The notes below the pieces were generated by a model. The model saw only the letters and a program-made list of their open reading frames with translations. It did not search any database and had not been told where the DNA came from. Shown one piece after another: positions 1 to 12,700 of a stretch of DNA of 64,000 nt (positions are counted from its first letter, which is position 1; every line of letters begins with the position of its first letter). The DNA comes from Acanthaster planci (lineage: Eukaryota; Echinodermata; Asteroidea; Valvatida; Acanthasteridae), in the NCBI RefSeq assembly GCF_001949145.1, contig NW_019091490.1:24777-88776 (forward strand), in the 5' to 3' direction. Position numbers and translations under genes: made by a program.

Positions 1-276
1 GAATACCGATTATGTAAACGCTAAATTTAATAAAGTTTACAAAACTGAAAATCATTAATTGATATGCATTATTTAAGTTTGCTCAAAAAGAATCCATTCT
101 CAAAATTTAAAGTGATTTATCACTGCTACGTTTTGATGCACAGCAGTCTTTCACTCGAAGAAGTTTCCAATCCTGCCAATGCCTGGATTCACCGTCATAT
201 CTCCACACAGACCTAACGACACTTCTGAATTTTAACCGATTTAATCTTTTCCATTTGTTTTTTACTCGTCGTGTAG

Positions 277-2695
277 ACGAGGATTCCTACCCGCTGGTTG
301 GCCATCGAGTCTCTGACCCACCGTGAATATAAGTCCAAAAGTGACGTGTGAGTTCAGTCTCAACTTGTGTATCTTCATTATTAATAATAATAACGGTCAA
401 GAGGTTATTATTTACTTGAAGCATGTAAATAATTACTAGAGAAATTTTCCATACAGTAGGCCCTAATATGAAAAACAACAGCTGTACCTTTTTGTTTCAA
501 ATATTTGGATAATATCTAATTATACCCTGCGACTAAAGGTGCTCAAATTGATTCCTTGTCTGCCTGTTCTTTTTAATATTTTAAACAATGCGTATTGTTT
601 TGAATTCGATTTCAGGTGGTCCTTCGGAATCGTTTTGTGGGAGATAGCGACATTTGGTGTGTAATCTGCAGAAACAATCCTTCATTTTTAAGGAACTTTT
701 GTTGGGGCTTTTTTTGCGAGAATTCGGCTTTTCTGTTTGTGGTGTTGACGTCGTTTTCTAATCAGATATATTTCCCCAGTCTAATAGAAGTCATTAACTG
801 TTGAAAATGTCCCTTTTGCCAGATTCCTGGCTCCTCATGAAAATTTACGGATTGCTTTTTTCAAGGGGCTACGCCATATCCCGGTATACAGAGCAAGCTC
901 TTGGCACAACGACTGCAAGACGGTTACCGAATGCCTAAACCGCAAAACTGTGCCGACGAAATGTAAGCTTTGGTATTCAATCACGTACGGCTTTTTGAAT
1001 GCTGACCTGAACGATTAATCTTTAACGTAAGACACCATTGGTCACAATGGCTTTTTTTCGCCAAACAAGTCACAACCAGCACTGTGACTTTGGAGGATGC
1101 TGTGAATGAACAGAATGTTGCCTGCTACCACAAATGCACAAACATTGCAGAGGTCCTGCCTACCACTTCGAAACAAAATAACTGAGGTGGAAACAAGTCA
1201 ATTTTTGCCAGTCCAAGTCAAGTCACAAGTCATTCTTTGCAAGTCTAAGCCAAGTCACAAGTCATTCGGTCCAGTCACAAGTCATATGATCACTGGTCAA
1301 GTCGATTCAAAGTTAATTTGGTCCAAGCACAAGCAGTTCACCAGTCTTTTGTCCAAGTACAAGTCAAGTTCTCACTCCCTACAGCCTCGTCTTGTTTCTA
1401 AGATATCCCATAGTTATTCCGCAATCTCCGAAACGAACCACACAGGAAGGTCTTGGATATTTTGTATGACCATGGGCGGCACCAGAATATGGTAATAATG
1501 TAGGATATGCATCCTTCATATCACTTGAGTGATGATCGGCGGACATTATCCAAATAGCCTTCAATCAACCTGCCAACGGGCTCCACGTTCAAGAACGACG
1601 TTTTCAAGCTGAAACATCAGCCAACATCTTGTCTAACATTTTTAAGGACGCTTTGAGGCACTCACAAATATCCTTACATAGTTCGGGGCAGTGGCGATGA
1701 ACTTGCGATGAGCATAGATAACCGAAAAATTTGAGCCCATTTCAATTTTACCGTGTCACACATTGTCGCACACGGTACACGGTCACGATGTATGATGTCT
1801 CTTCTCGCTTTAGTAATGTGGCCCATTTTTCCCCCTAAACTTTCACTAAGTCAAGTCGCAAGTCAAAAACCGATAGTTACAAGTCAAGTCACGAGTCACA
1901 AAAATAGCAACTCGAGTCCAAGTCAAGTGACTCGAGCCTACAACTCTGCAAAATAGGTACGAAACTTTCTATACCTCGTAGTTTGTTTTACAGGTGAATT
2001 ACTCTTTTGTTATTATCCTTTCTAGATACGATCTAATGATGAAGTGCTGGCAGACAGATCCACACAAACGCCCGAGTTTTAAGGAACTTAGCGCTGCCCT
2101 TCAAGCAATGAACGCACAGTCAGATGAGAATGTAAGTTTGGTATATTTAGATAAATCCAGGCATTATATGTTTATGTATAGCTTCCCAAAGAGGTTTTTT
2201 AAATTCTTTTCCAGGCAACCTGTAAATAAATGTGCAATTGAGGGTTTTGCTTTGAGGTCTTTGTTATTTTGGTAGGTGCTTTGTCTCGATTTGGTGAGCT
2301 TATTCCAAGGTTCGTATTATTTCACCCTCTAAAAGTGATCAGTCAAATCCGACAAGAATTCAGTAAAATTTGACTGGCTCGTCAGGGTCAGCTAGGTGCA
2401 ACTGGAAATAAGTCAATCTGACTAGATTTGTTTCAGTGAATTCATTGGTGTTTCAAAAGGCATCGGATAGGAATCTTGTCAGAAAGCATAATTTGCCAAC
2501 GTCAGCGTAGGTGTTTGACTGAATCCGTAGTCAATTCTGAGCAACTAAGAAAATCAGTCAACATTTTGACTAGGTTGTATTAAGAGTGCAGATGGCACTG
2601 TTGCACTTAATAGCCGTTTTATTTTTCCACAGATCTACATGTCACCACACATCTACGAGAATCATGTCATCCAACTAGAGTTTGACGATAACTAA
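277..2695 (+). CDS. Gene A: receptor tyrosine kinase, last five exons (5' partial)
   Basis: Exons at 277-347, 616-656, 866-962, 2026-2131 and 2633-2695 (TAA) have AG/GT borders and join in one frame. They encode the kinase C-lobe: [10 protein letters not shown], then [26 protein letters not shown], the CW..DP..RP motif (CWQTDPHKRPSFKEL), and a short tail with Tyr in a YENHVIQ context. The exon lengths (71, 41, 97, 106, 63) are identical to the last five exons of gene B, and the proteins are nearly the same, so this is a tandem paralogue. The catalytic-loop exon and everything upstream lie outside the window, so its activity cannot be judged. An AATAAA at 3059-3064 is a possible poly(A) signal. 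The gene family is certain; the Tie-like identity is inferred from gene B. Confidence 0.93.
1191..1945. repeat. AAGTC/ACAAGTC simple-repeat array in two blocks
   Basis: Within a gene A intron (963-2025), degenerate copies of CAAGTCAAGTCACAAGTC fill about 1191-1370 and again about 1850-1945, separated by about 480 bp of non-repetitive DNA. The reading frames through it are by-products of the 5-base periodicity and are not coding. The equivalent gene B intron (26270-26617) lacks the array. Confidence 0.8.
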
Positions 2696-5600
2696 TTGGA
2701 CAGATAAAGATTTTTTGATAAATGTTGGCTTTACGTGTGTAGCTTTACGCAATGGAAATGTATAGCTTATGTAATAGAGCATGTCACCTATCAAGGTGAT
2801 TGGATTGTGTTGTTTTACTTCTATACATACAGCTATTTTCCTGTAGACTTTTGTTACAACTAAAGGGAGCTAGCACCCGCATAATATGTTACTCAGTAGT
2901 CATTTAAGCAAATAATTTCACTACCTTTCTTTATTTAAGAAACGTATGAAGGTTTTTTTTGCGGCAAAAGGTAATTTTTGGATGATGTGAGGACGAATGC
3001 GTATGTTAAAAACCTATCTTTGTCTCTGTTTAAATGTTCTGATGTTCTTAACTCGATCAATAAATCGACTTTACCTGTGTAGTAAAACAGTAAAGTTATT
3101 TACCCAAACAAATGCGTGGGGAATTAAAGCTATGCTTGGTATTTACTTGATTTCTTAGCGGCCTGTTTTTGTAAAACTACAGTTTAAGTAAGATTTTGAG
3201 TATGGCGCATAATTATGTATGGCTTGGTTGTACTCACACCCTCTGCACTAAAGTAATCACAAATTATTTCTCTGCCTGAAATGTCTATCGATCTGCAATT
3301 ATGGTGCAATTGAAACTCAAAGACATTGATATTTGAAATAACTTTGCCATGCAGTTTCTGGACAGTTATCGTTTGGTCAATCGTATTTGTATTTGTTCTG
3401 ATTACTTTTGATGTGATCCCTTAAAATTTAAGTAATTGCATCTATCGTCTTCCTGTCTCGTACTATTCCTTGCCTGAGCTTAACTTGGATTTTAGTGTAA
3501 TCAAAGCCAAGTTAGGAACATGAATACTCAGAGCTCGTTTTACTGCTTAGTATTTTCGTGATAAGCTCATCAAAAGTTTCGTTAAATTGGATTAAACTAG
3601 GATTTGGTTAACTTTTTAGTTTATGTTGTTGAAAAAATATTTTGATTTCTTGATAATACTGTGAAGCATCTGATTAACCCTATTAACACATCCTATCCAA
3701 GTCTCTCTTTGCCTGAATAGAGCTTCTGCAGAAGCAAATGGTAGTTTAATATTTGAACCGTTCTTCTTGGTTTTTCTGCAGGTCCATGCTAAGCATTTCG
3801 TACAGCTTTAATTAAATTACCCAACGAAGGCTATGAAAAAAATAGGAGAAATAAGTACAATGGTTTTCTGTGAAAATGTAACATATACAAAGCAGACGCT
3901 TTCCTCCGGATGACTGTTACATTGGGCTTTGCCCAGTCATATACAGAGGAAAAATATATGTGTTTGGCTGGTCATAAATGTTAGTATAAGATCGGATCAG
4001 GAGAATGAACGCGGATAATGGTCCGAGTCCAGTAAAAAAGTCAAAATAAGTTTCAGCAATTATACATTTCTGACAATTTTACTTCATATTCTGGAACACC
4101 CTTGAAACCATGTTATTGTAACAATGTGTCTCTTTGAGAGTTTGAGATCGGTGAGTACGTGGGGATTATTGTTCCAGATGGCACAAGACGCAATAAGCCC
4201 ACTGTAATGCTAATAACTTTCGATTGAACTGCAGACTCATCATTGGTAGTATTCCGCAAATTAAGTGAAGATTGTTAATATTCAACCAATGTAACAATGG
4301 AAACGATCTGGATTTCATCGGTATCTGAAATTTCATGCGACATTGGAGAAGTGTCCAAGCTCGGCCACCCGATACTTTGTCAACTGTATAAGACGGGCCA
4401 TATGCGGGGTCTCCGAGGACCACAAGGTTAAGTTAATTTAATTTTTTTCCGTATTTGTGAATAGTTTGTAAAACAGTAGATACGCCGTTATGATGTATAG
4501 ACTACATTTACATTTTTACGAATATTTTGGATGATGCAAGGACAAGTAGGTATACGGAAAAGTCTGCCATCATCGTTTTGAAGGTGTATTTTAGCCAAAA
4601 AACGTGATGTTCAAATTGAAGTCCTTGTTCGAATAATCGACTACACCAATGTGAAAGCGTGAACTTTAGCGAGCCAGAATTGTAAACATTGTATTAAAAT
4701 TGGGGAATATAAGGCCCAAGCTGTAGTTTGGCATTTTGATACCCAATATTCGTAAAAAAATAGTTTAATGATATATGTGTTATAAATGGCTTCGTGGCAA
4801 ATACAAGCTGTCTATTGTATTGCATAATCATATAATCAATGAGTCCCTCTGCCGGCAATGTCTAGCACTAACAATATTTGTTCAAATTGCTCAAGATTAC
4901 AATTTCAGCGTTAAGCATCTACTATCGAACTGTCTCAGACCTCTCATTGTCTTAGCTCAATTTGGCAGTTAATATTCTCAATAGCAATTGATTAATTTGC
5001 ATACACGCAATTTGTATTAAAGCTCAGCAGTCTGTTTTCCCGTAATAAGCTCAGTACGTGTTTGATTTAATGCGTCTGTACACCTTTGTCCTCAAAATTG
5101 CATTACGATTCTATGTGGACCGGTCACACAGTAACGTATCCGAGGTAAAGGTGTTTATTTTTTTATTAAATTTTTATCCCCCAACCCTAATTCACAACCG
5201 GCACTTGCATCAATTGTCTGAATAAATGGCATCCCCCATAAGTTGTAACTATGGGCACCTTTTTTCAGAATAAGGTCCGTGTTTACATCAGATACTTTGT
5301 TAAAGTTGTCCTTTTTCGTACCAAACGGCCCTTTTTCACAAATGCACTTTTTACTGAAATTTGTGGCACTGAAATCCACAAATGTTGCGAATACGCAAAT
5401 AGCGCCACCATGAAAAGGATACATTCGAAGGGTGCTTGATTTTGACAAGCCCTGCCTACATTTCAGCAAGGATGCAGAGTATTTTTTACCTTATCCCGCA
5501 GCTATCAGAATCACCACTGCCTTTAGTCTTTGGCCAGGGCGTTTATAGAAGCCTTGCAACTATCTCCTTTCACACGAAGTCCCAATACTGCGGGTCAAAG

Positions 5601-8600
5601 CGTGCAAGTTTCTGATTTGGCACACTTATTGTGGCTGTCGTCAGCAATGCAGTTGCATAGTGACAAACACCACTAAGCTAATTTTCCGAACATTGCCAGG
5701 CTAGCTTATTCAAAAATAATATGGATTATCATGAAATCACACTGTTTCTGGCAATTATATATATATATCCTATCTATACACAGCACGACGTCATTGTAAG
5801 AATTAAAAAAAAAAAAAAAGGCTAAAAATCCGCCACGCGTAAGGCCAATTGCCAGCACTGTTTTATTGCCACAATTTCTCGATTTTTAATTCAATTTCAA
5901 TTAATGTTGAAACATCCTTTTTTTAGGATAGCCTGTCAACCCATTAGCGCTCTTAAAAACACACAGAAACTGCCGACGAAAAGTTAAAAAAAAATATTCT
6001 AGAAGTCTCACAAAGACTACAAGGTCACGGCAAAAATAACATTAGGTCTACCTCTTTACCTCAATAAAAATGAAATAGCATACACCAGAAAATATATTAA
6101 ACAAATGGCACAAAGGTCACTCGAAATACCTCCCAGAACAAGCAGAACTCCTACATCATAAGACATGTTTGCAAATTCAAAAGGCAGGCTTTCCTATCAC
6201 CAAACAGTTCGACTAGTTTTGCTGTGCCCGAAATCGTTCAAAACGAATTGAAACAATTTTCATATTGTTTCTTCTTGGTAGAACGGCGACATGCTATAAG
6301 TTTCATGGTATGGTATCAGGTCAACTTTTAATCTTCAACTCTTCCAACTACGCCTTTGCAGAGACACTAAACAACATGAGAACAGTAGGTAAATTTTGGT
6401 CTGATTAATTCGGATTATTTGAACTATCAAATTTTGGGGACCCTTGAGAAATAAAGCACCTTCTTTTACAACTAAGGACTTACGATGACATAACCTCTAT
6501 TGCTTTTTTTTAGTTAATCAAAATTTGAAAAAGTCCCTTGTACAGTGATCATATGACAGATCAAAGATCTTATGATTATTCAGTATGGATCATTTTACCA
6601 ATATACGTAATTGTTTTTAAAACCCACTGCAAGATACACAGGAGGAAAGTCTGTAGGGAGGGGGCAATGTTCATGAATGCATTGTTAGAGAAATGAAAAC
6701 TGACCCTTCGGCCCTAATAATCATTTATCGCGTGATCACAATGGCTGATTAGAGTAAAGTAACACTTTGGTCGTTAATTTTAACTTGGCCTGTGATGTTT
6801 CAATTACAGCCGGATACACTCGTTCAGAAGAGACAACGATTTACAAAATCATAAGGGGGGAGAAGAGGGATTTTATAGCCCTAGTTCATTGTTCTAGTTT
6901 GAAAAAAAAAAACCTTCTGTGAACACTTGTATGTTGTAGCGTTTTCTGCACAATTACTTGAATTATTTGCATTTATTTCTTTTAGTGAATTTAGCATTCA
7001 GAATCTTCATTTTTAACTTTGATAACTTTTCCTTTCCTGTAAATATCCTGTTTGCCATTTCTTAGACACATTACTCACTGCATTTTTATTGTAAGAGTGC
7101 ACCAACACAGTTTCTTGTACAGTGTATATTGCTTCCGCCTATTTGACCTTGTCACCCCAGAGGCTGTGGCACACTTCAGCATGCTTCATTTAAGCTTGTA
7201 CTATCATCCACCAAGGACTTTGTTTTAAGGTGAAATTCTTCATTCACAGTCATTGTTCTAAGAATCTAGCTAAGACACGTGAGTAAGACTTTCCTTTCTT
7301 AAGTTTTGTGACTTTAACTACATCCTGTTTCTAACCTTATAAGTCCTGCATCATTGTACAGCTCCTCAGTATCCCGTATTCAGTATTCAGTATCCCGTAT
7401 TCAGTATCCAGTGCCCAGTATCCAGATCCAGTAGTCAGTATCCAGTACTAGTCTGCTTTTCAATTCTCCAATTCAGTTAACAGCTTACAATTCTATCGCA
7501 ACCTTCTCGGTCGTTCTTGCAAATAAAGTTGGGGACAACTCTGAATCAATACATGACGACCCTATAATGTCTAATTCATGCAGACAATATTGAAGGCAAA
7601 TTTACTGACGTACTTACCGCTAAAATTATCTCCTCGTAGGCGGAAACAACGGGCATAAAACTGAAACTGGTCTCCAAAAGTCCCAGAAGAGCCCATGCTT
7701 GGTGCTAATCTTCAAACTGCCTTTTTTAAACGTCTCTACAAATATGTTTTTAGAAACAATGCTTGCTATTGGCACTTCCCAGTGGCTTTTCAAGGAGGTC
7801 TATGCGGAAGTTAGGAATTCTGCTCTTTTGAAAGCAATAACTCCATATGACTAATCATACACACAGTGCCTCGTTCATGCCCTGTACAATTTTCAGTTTT
7901 GGTGTTGTTGCCAAAATGACAAGTTATTTCGCAAATATTTTTAAGCTCGAGTAACACACAAGATACATGTTAAAGTCAGGTGGTATGCGAACAACACCCA
8001 CAACATTAGCAATTTTTTTTCAGTTGGGTTTAAAGTTTATGTGCTTTAATTTTCACCCACAATTTAGCTCAGTGTTTAGGATCAACACGAAATTCTCGAA
8101 TGCAATATCCCACTGTAAAACAACATGCGATACAAACATTAAAAACGATTCGTTCTTAACGCCATAAGAATGACCCCCCTTGACAAATTGTAATGATTAG
8201 TTTCAGTTGCCTTTTATTATGAACAGTCTCAGAATAAACAAATCAAAATATTCGATAATCGGCATAATCCTCTTACCCTAGTTAAGCTGCACTGCGCCAA
8301 GAGGAATTGGTCGCTGTCTTGCCTTTCAAAATATTGTACATAAATCCTCAACAGTTCATACAGAGGTTTAAAATATTCAAAACATATATAGGGCGAAAAA
8401 AAATAATGAAATCGTTTTCAACCACTGTGGGCACCATAAGGTAATCGTGAGGTATCTTATTTTAAATTGACGGGCTTAGGGAAAGGTGAGATAGGTTTAG
8501 GTAGAATTTGCCTTTTGTCTTATTTGGTTGTCTGTTCGTTGTTTTTTAATTCCTTTTAGGCTTTGGATCAGCAATGAAAGATCAAAGTTCTAGCAAGGAA

Positions 8601-9159
8601 AAGGTTTTAAAGATAACACCAAGTCGACTTTCCAGGATGTTTTATTTCTTTCCTTGTTTAACCATACATTGTTCAAACCAGGAACACATTTTATTATTCC
8701 GTGACTTTTCCGGTAATTCTATTCCTGCTTTCCGATGAGGGGGAGATCAGAGTATTTTTGAAATAAAAAGTAATGCGTCATATGTAATGAACCTGCATGT
8801 GCACTTCAAATTAAACTGAAAGCTCACAATTTGAAGGAGACTTTTTAGAGTTTTGCTCCTGTATTTAGACCAGAATAACTGTAATGCTAACATTATATAT
8901 TGATGTTTTGTTTTTAGCCAAACCAGGTGGTCATTATTTCCTTCACTTTATCAGTTGCTTCGTTGACTAATAATTGGAGGGTTTTTGTTTTATTGTAAAA
9001 TATGGAAAGTCTGTATTGACAGAGAGGGACAGAATATCGCTGAACGGGTTGCAAACGACAGGCAATGGAACGCTTAATCGAGACTGACGGGAAGTTCACC
9101 TTGGTTCAACCTTGTTCAACTTAAAGCCTATGCAAACACGCAAGCAGGCATATCGCGGC
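2696..9159. other. Intergenic region A-B; gene A 3' flank
   Basis: I see no convincing gene. The part from about 3950 to 5470 aligns piecewise with the DNA downstream of gene B (about 27130-28760), for example the shared segment ending in ACCATGTTATTGTAA near 4110 and 27309, and TTAAAGCTCAGCAGTCTGTTTT near 5019 with its near-copy near 28359. It is therefore duplicated flank. A TA run and an A15 tract lie at about 5757-5819. The remaining 5.5-9.1 kb is AT-rich with only short spurious reading frames. Confidence 0.6.
7366..7450. repeat. Short CAGTATCC minisatellite
   Basis: About 85 bp of irregular tandem units of the form CAGTATCC(CGTATT) or CAGTATCCAGT, with variants such as CAGTATTCAG and CAGTGCCCAG. 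No coding potential. Confidence 0.75.
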
Positions 9160-9190
9160 TATAAAAACCTCTCTGTCGCTCAGTTTAACT
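9160..9190 (+). promoter_or_regulatory. Possible core promoter of gene B (TATAAAA plus TCAGTT)
   Basis: A TATAAAA lies at 9160-9166 and an initiator-like CTCAGTTT follows about 20 bases later. This is about 565 bp upstream of the gene B start codon. A perfect 12-bp direct duplication, GAGCGGTAACAA, sits at 9563-9586 between it and the ATG. This is motif evidence only; the spacing between TATA and initiator is slightly short. Confidence 0.25.
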
Positions 9191-9724
9191 AATTTTGCCA
9201 TTTCCCTCCGTATTACTACCATGACGCCCCCATTTTTAACTGGAGTATAAACTTGACCGCAAAAGACATTTTATGAGAACATTTTGAGTGTTTTGGACAC
9301 TATTTTGTTTGTTGTTTTGGGGACATGATGCCGCGCGCTTCTTTTTTTTTTCTTTGACTTTCTGCGTCTTAAAACGTCTTGCAGGCTGTCGGCTTCGTTA
9401 CGGTTAAATGGAAACTAGGTTATTATGCATCTACAGGTTATCATCGATTAGTCAGGATAGGGAATAAGGAATGGGGAATCTAAAATCAACCGTGACCAGG
9501 AAGTAATCCCAATTCATGAGGGGCGTTCCGTAATGCAAATTTTGGATTAATCGTCCAATCCAGAGCGGTAACAAGAGCGGTAACAAGCGGCAAAAGGTTG
9601 CCAAGTCATACAAAAACGCTTAGCATGATGAAACTACAGGTATTGGCAACACTGCAGAAAACGAAATCTTGACATAAAGGAAGTCAAGGCTGTATCAAAA
9701 CTGTACGTGCGATACTGAGTAACC

Positions 9725-9797
9725 ATGGCGTCGTCGTTGGGCTGGAACCTTGCTGGTGTGTTGTTGCTGGTAATCAGTGCATGTCTAGTCAAAGACG
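9725..9797 (+). CDS. Gene B exon 1: signal peptide
   Basis: 73 nt encode MASSLGWN then a hydrophobic run ([13 protein letters not shown]), ending after one base of a split Gly codon (phase 1, donor GTAAGC). The length and phase equal exon 1 of gene C (35796-35868), which encodes a different but analogous leader starting MAS. Confidence 0.85.
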
Positions 9798-12700
9798 GTA
9801 AGCAAACTCACTTGTATTTCACACTGTGATCCTTGGGTTGTCTTTTTTGTTCCTTTGCAAACTGTTGCTTGCCTTTTTTCCTATGTATCCTTCCAAATGA
9901 ATTGTTCTCTATGTTTTCCGGTATGTTTTTGAGTTTTCTTATGGATCCAATGTTCCTTAAACTCTGTTATTTATCGATAGTCATTGCCCAGTCAAAAAGT
10001 AACGGAAATAAGTACCCCCTCTTCTGCCCCAGGGATTTACGCCAATGGTAAGCATAGAACTCTAAATTTCGTGTTTTTTTCTGATATTTGGCATTGCAGG
10101 GATGCTTTTGGATGTGATAGGGAAACCAACTAGCCAGAGTTCAACCTCAGAGAGTGGTTATCAGGCACGGAAGGCAGTTGATGGAGATATTCACGCAATT
10201 ACGCACACGGGTGAGTCACGTCAAGCCGAAATTTCACTAATCATTTACAGCATCATAACCGCTTATTAGCGGAGAATTTTTTTGTCAGCCTGGTATATTC
10301 ATAAAGAGAAATGCACTATTTCTTTTGGAACTTCGAAGTTAAACAAATGCTCAGGCTCAATTTGTTTGGACAACTTTGGGCAATCGTTAACTGAATCTCT
10401 GTTCATGCTTTGGGAAAAGTACCGCAAGCAGGCTTCACACAATTTTTCTATTATTTTATAGTGGAGGAGCGAAATCCGTGGTGGAGATTGGACCTGGAGG
10501 CTGTCTACTGCTTGAAGAAAGTTACCATAATAAACAGGATGGACGAATGGGGTAAAATTGACAAAGTTTAAGTTCATGCCATATTGAGAAAGTGTCCTCA
10601 TTTCAATTTCACGCTTGGTGCGTTTAAACATATGAAAATGACAGAAACAAATCTTGAAATGCCTCGGTAGATTTCATTTTTATTTTATTTGCCATGTTCA
10701 ACTGGGGTCATTTTTCAAAGTTTTCCCCGCTAATCATCCTTATAGTCATTTGAGCAAGTAATGAATTGATGAAGATCACCAATTAATGTAACTTTATACT
10801 GGCAAAATGAAGCAAGTTCGTGAAATTTGGGGGTATTCCGCGACGAGAGATTCCTATTTATCTTGAAGCCCTTCTTCAGCTGCAGTTGTTTATCTAACAG
10901 CCCGATTTCTCTTTTCGAGTCATCTGATTCAGTTGGCACAAGGTTTCAAACTGCTGACTTATTGCCAGCCAAGGATCCCTTCTCCTCTTATACCTGTAAA
11001 CACCAGGGTATTGCAACATATACAGTCATTTGCAAAAGTTTAAGTCCACCTGGAATTGTATTTAAGGCAGCATGGGTAAAGAAATCCAGTCTAAGTAATA
11101 ATAAAAAAGAGGGCACATTATGTACTAGACTATAACATATCAAATATGGCATACTAAGGCAATATGGATACCAAGGTTACACATTGGAAATAGACATAAG
11201 TTGATTGATTGGTTTAAAGTTTAGTTTTTCTTCAGGTTATGGGTGTTTCTAAACCTTTACAAATGACTCTATTGGTTTAAACACTTCCTATTTTGCATTG
11301 CCCTGTAACATCTCAGCACACAATAGGCAAATAATCACGACAACTTCAGATGCAAGCAAAAGCTAATAATCTTCTAGGAACTTTTTGCACACGGGATGAA
11401 CCTGCCTCTTAAAGCCACATCACACTCAATTGACCAATCACAGCGCGCGAATTTTGTCGATCCTTTCCACGAGCACACTTCGTAGACAGATTTCGTGAAT
11501 TTTTATTGGCCAATGCGCTGCACACTCTTGGAGGTGCACTATTGTGAAACGCCCGTATTGCGCTTTACAATTCAAATACTTGCTGGGCCGCACTTGGGCT
11601 ATTTTACTGAAAGTTCACAACAGTAGGCATNNNNNNNNNNNNNNNNNNNNNNNNNNNNNNNNNNNNNNNNNNNNNNNNNNNNNNNNNNNNNNNNNNNNNN
11701 NNNNNNNNNNNNNNNNNNNNNNNNNNNNNNNNNNNNNNNNNNNNNNNNNNNNNNNNNNNNNNNNNNNNNNNNNNNNNNNNNNNNNNNNNNNNNNNNNNNN
11801 NNNNNNNNNNNNNNNNNNNNNNNNNNNNNNNNNNNNNNNNNNNNNNNNNNNNNNNNNNNNNNNNNNNNNNNNNNNNNNNNNNNNNNNNNNNNNNNNNNNN
11901 NNNNNNNNNNNNNNNNNNNNNNNNNNNNNNNNNNNNNNNNNNNNNNNNNNNNNNNNNNNNNNNNNNNNNNNNNNNNNNNNNNNNNNNNNNNNNNNNNNNN
12001 NNNNNNNNNNNNNNNNNNNNNNNNNNNNNNNNNNNNNNNNNNNNNNNNNNNNNNNNNNNNNNNNNNNNNNNNNNNNNNNNNNNNNNNNNNNNNNNNNNNN
12101 AAGAGTGATGCCATGTAAGTGAACTCAGAATTTTAGCGAACAAACATTGAAATGAAACCTCCCGAAGAAATGTAAGTTTGAAATGAATGACACAAATGTG
12201 TAATAATATATTCTACGCAGACATCCGTTTAGATGGTGCACAAGTACGAGCTGGATTGAGCCCAGATCGCTTATCGAACAGGCTGCTAGGGACAATCGAT
12301 CACAGCTGGAGTAACAACGGTGCGACAGCCATTACGTTTGTAGCAAATCCAGTTGTCACTGCTCGTTACGTGAGTGTTGATCTCCCTGGTGAAAATAAAA
12401 TCCTTCAGCTTGGTGAAGTCATGGTTGAAGAATTCATTGGTGAGGAGTTTGTTGCGTCAACAGGTGAGCGATGGATACTCTCAAAATCGATCTTTTGTTC
12501 ACTTGCATCGCTTGTTTGCAAGCATATATGACCTATCTACAGCTACTGTAGGTGTCAAATTAGTGTCAAAACATGCTCAAAACACGAAGTGAAAAATGCA
12601 GTAAGCGATGAGTGAAAGATTCACAATGTTAAAACAATCGACTTTATTCAATTTTAATTGAATTACCATGCTTTTGGGCATGAAAAGGTATACAAGTTTG

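Noticed and set aside
2310-2580. Possible inverted-repeat element in the last gene A intron (GTCAA/TTGAC words at both ends)
   Set aside because: The words are short and scattered and do not form a continuous terminal repeat.
5155-5469. 104-codon minus-strand frame downstream of gene A
   Set aside because: It lies in duplicated 3' flank; the matching segment after gene B has no equivalent open frame.
11544-12143. Long open frames across the assembly gap
   Set aside because: They consist almost entirely of N.
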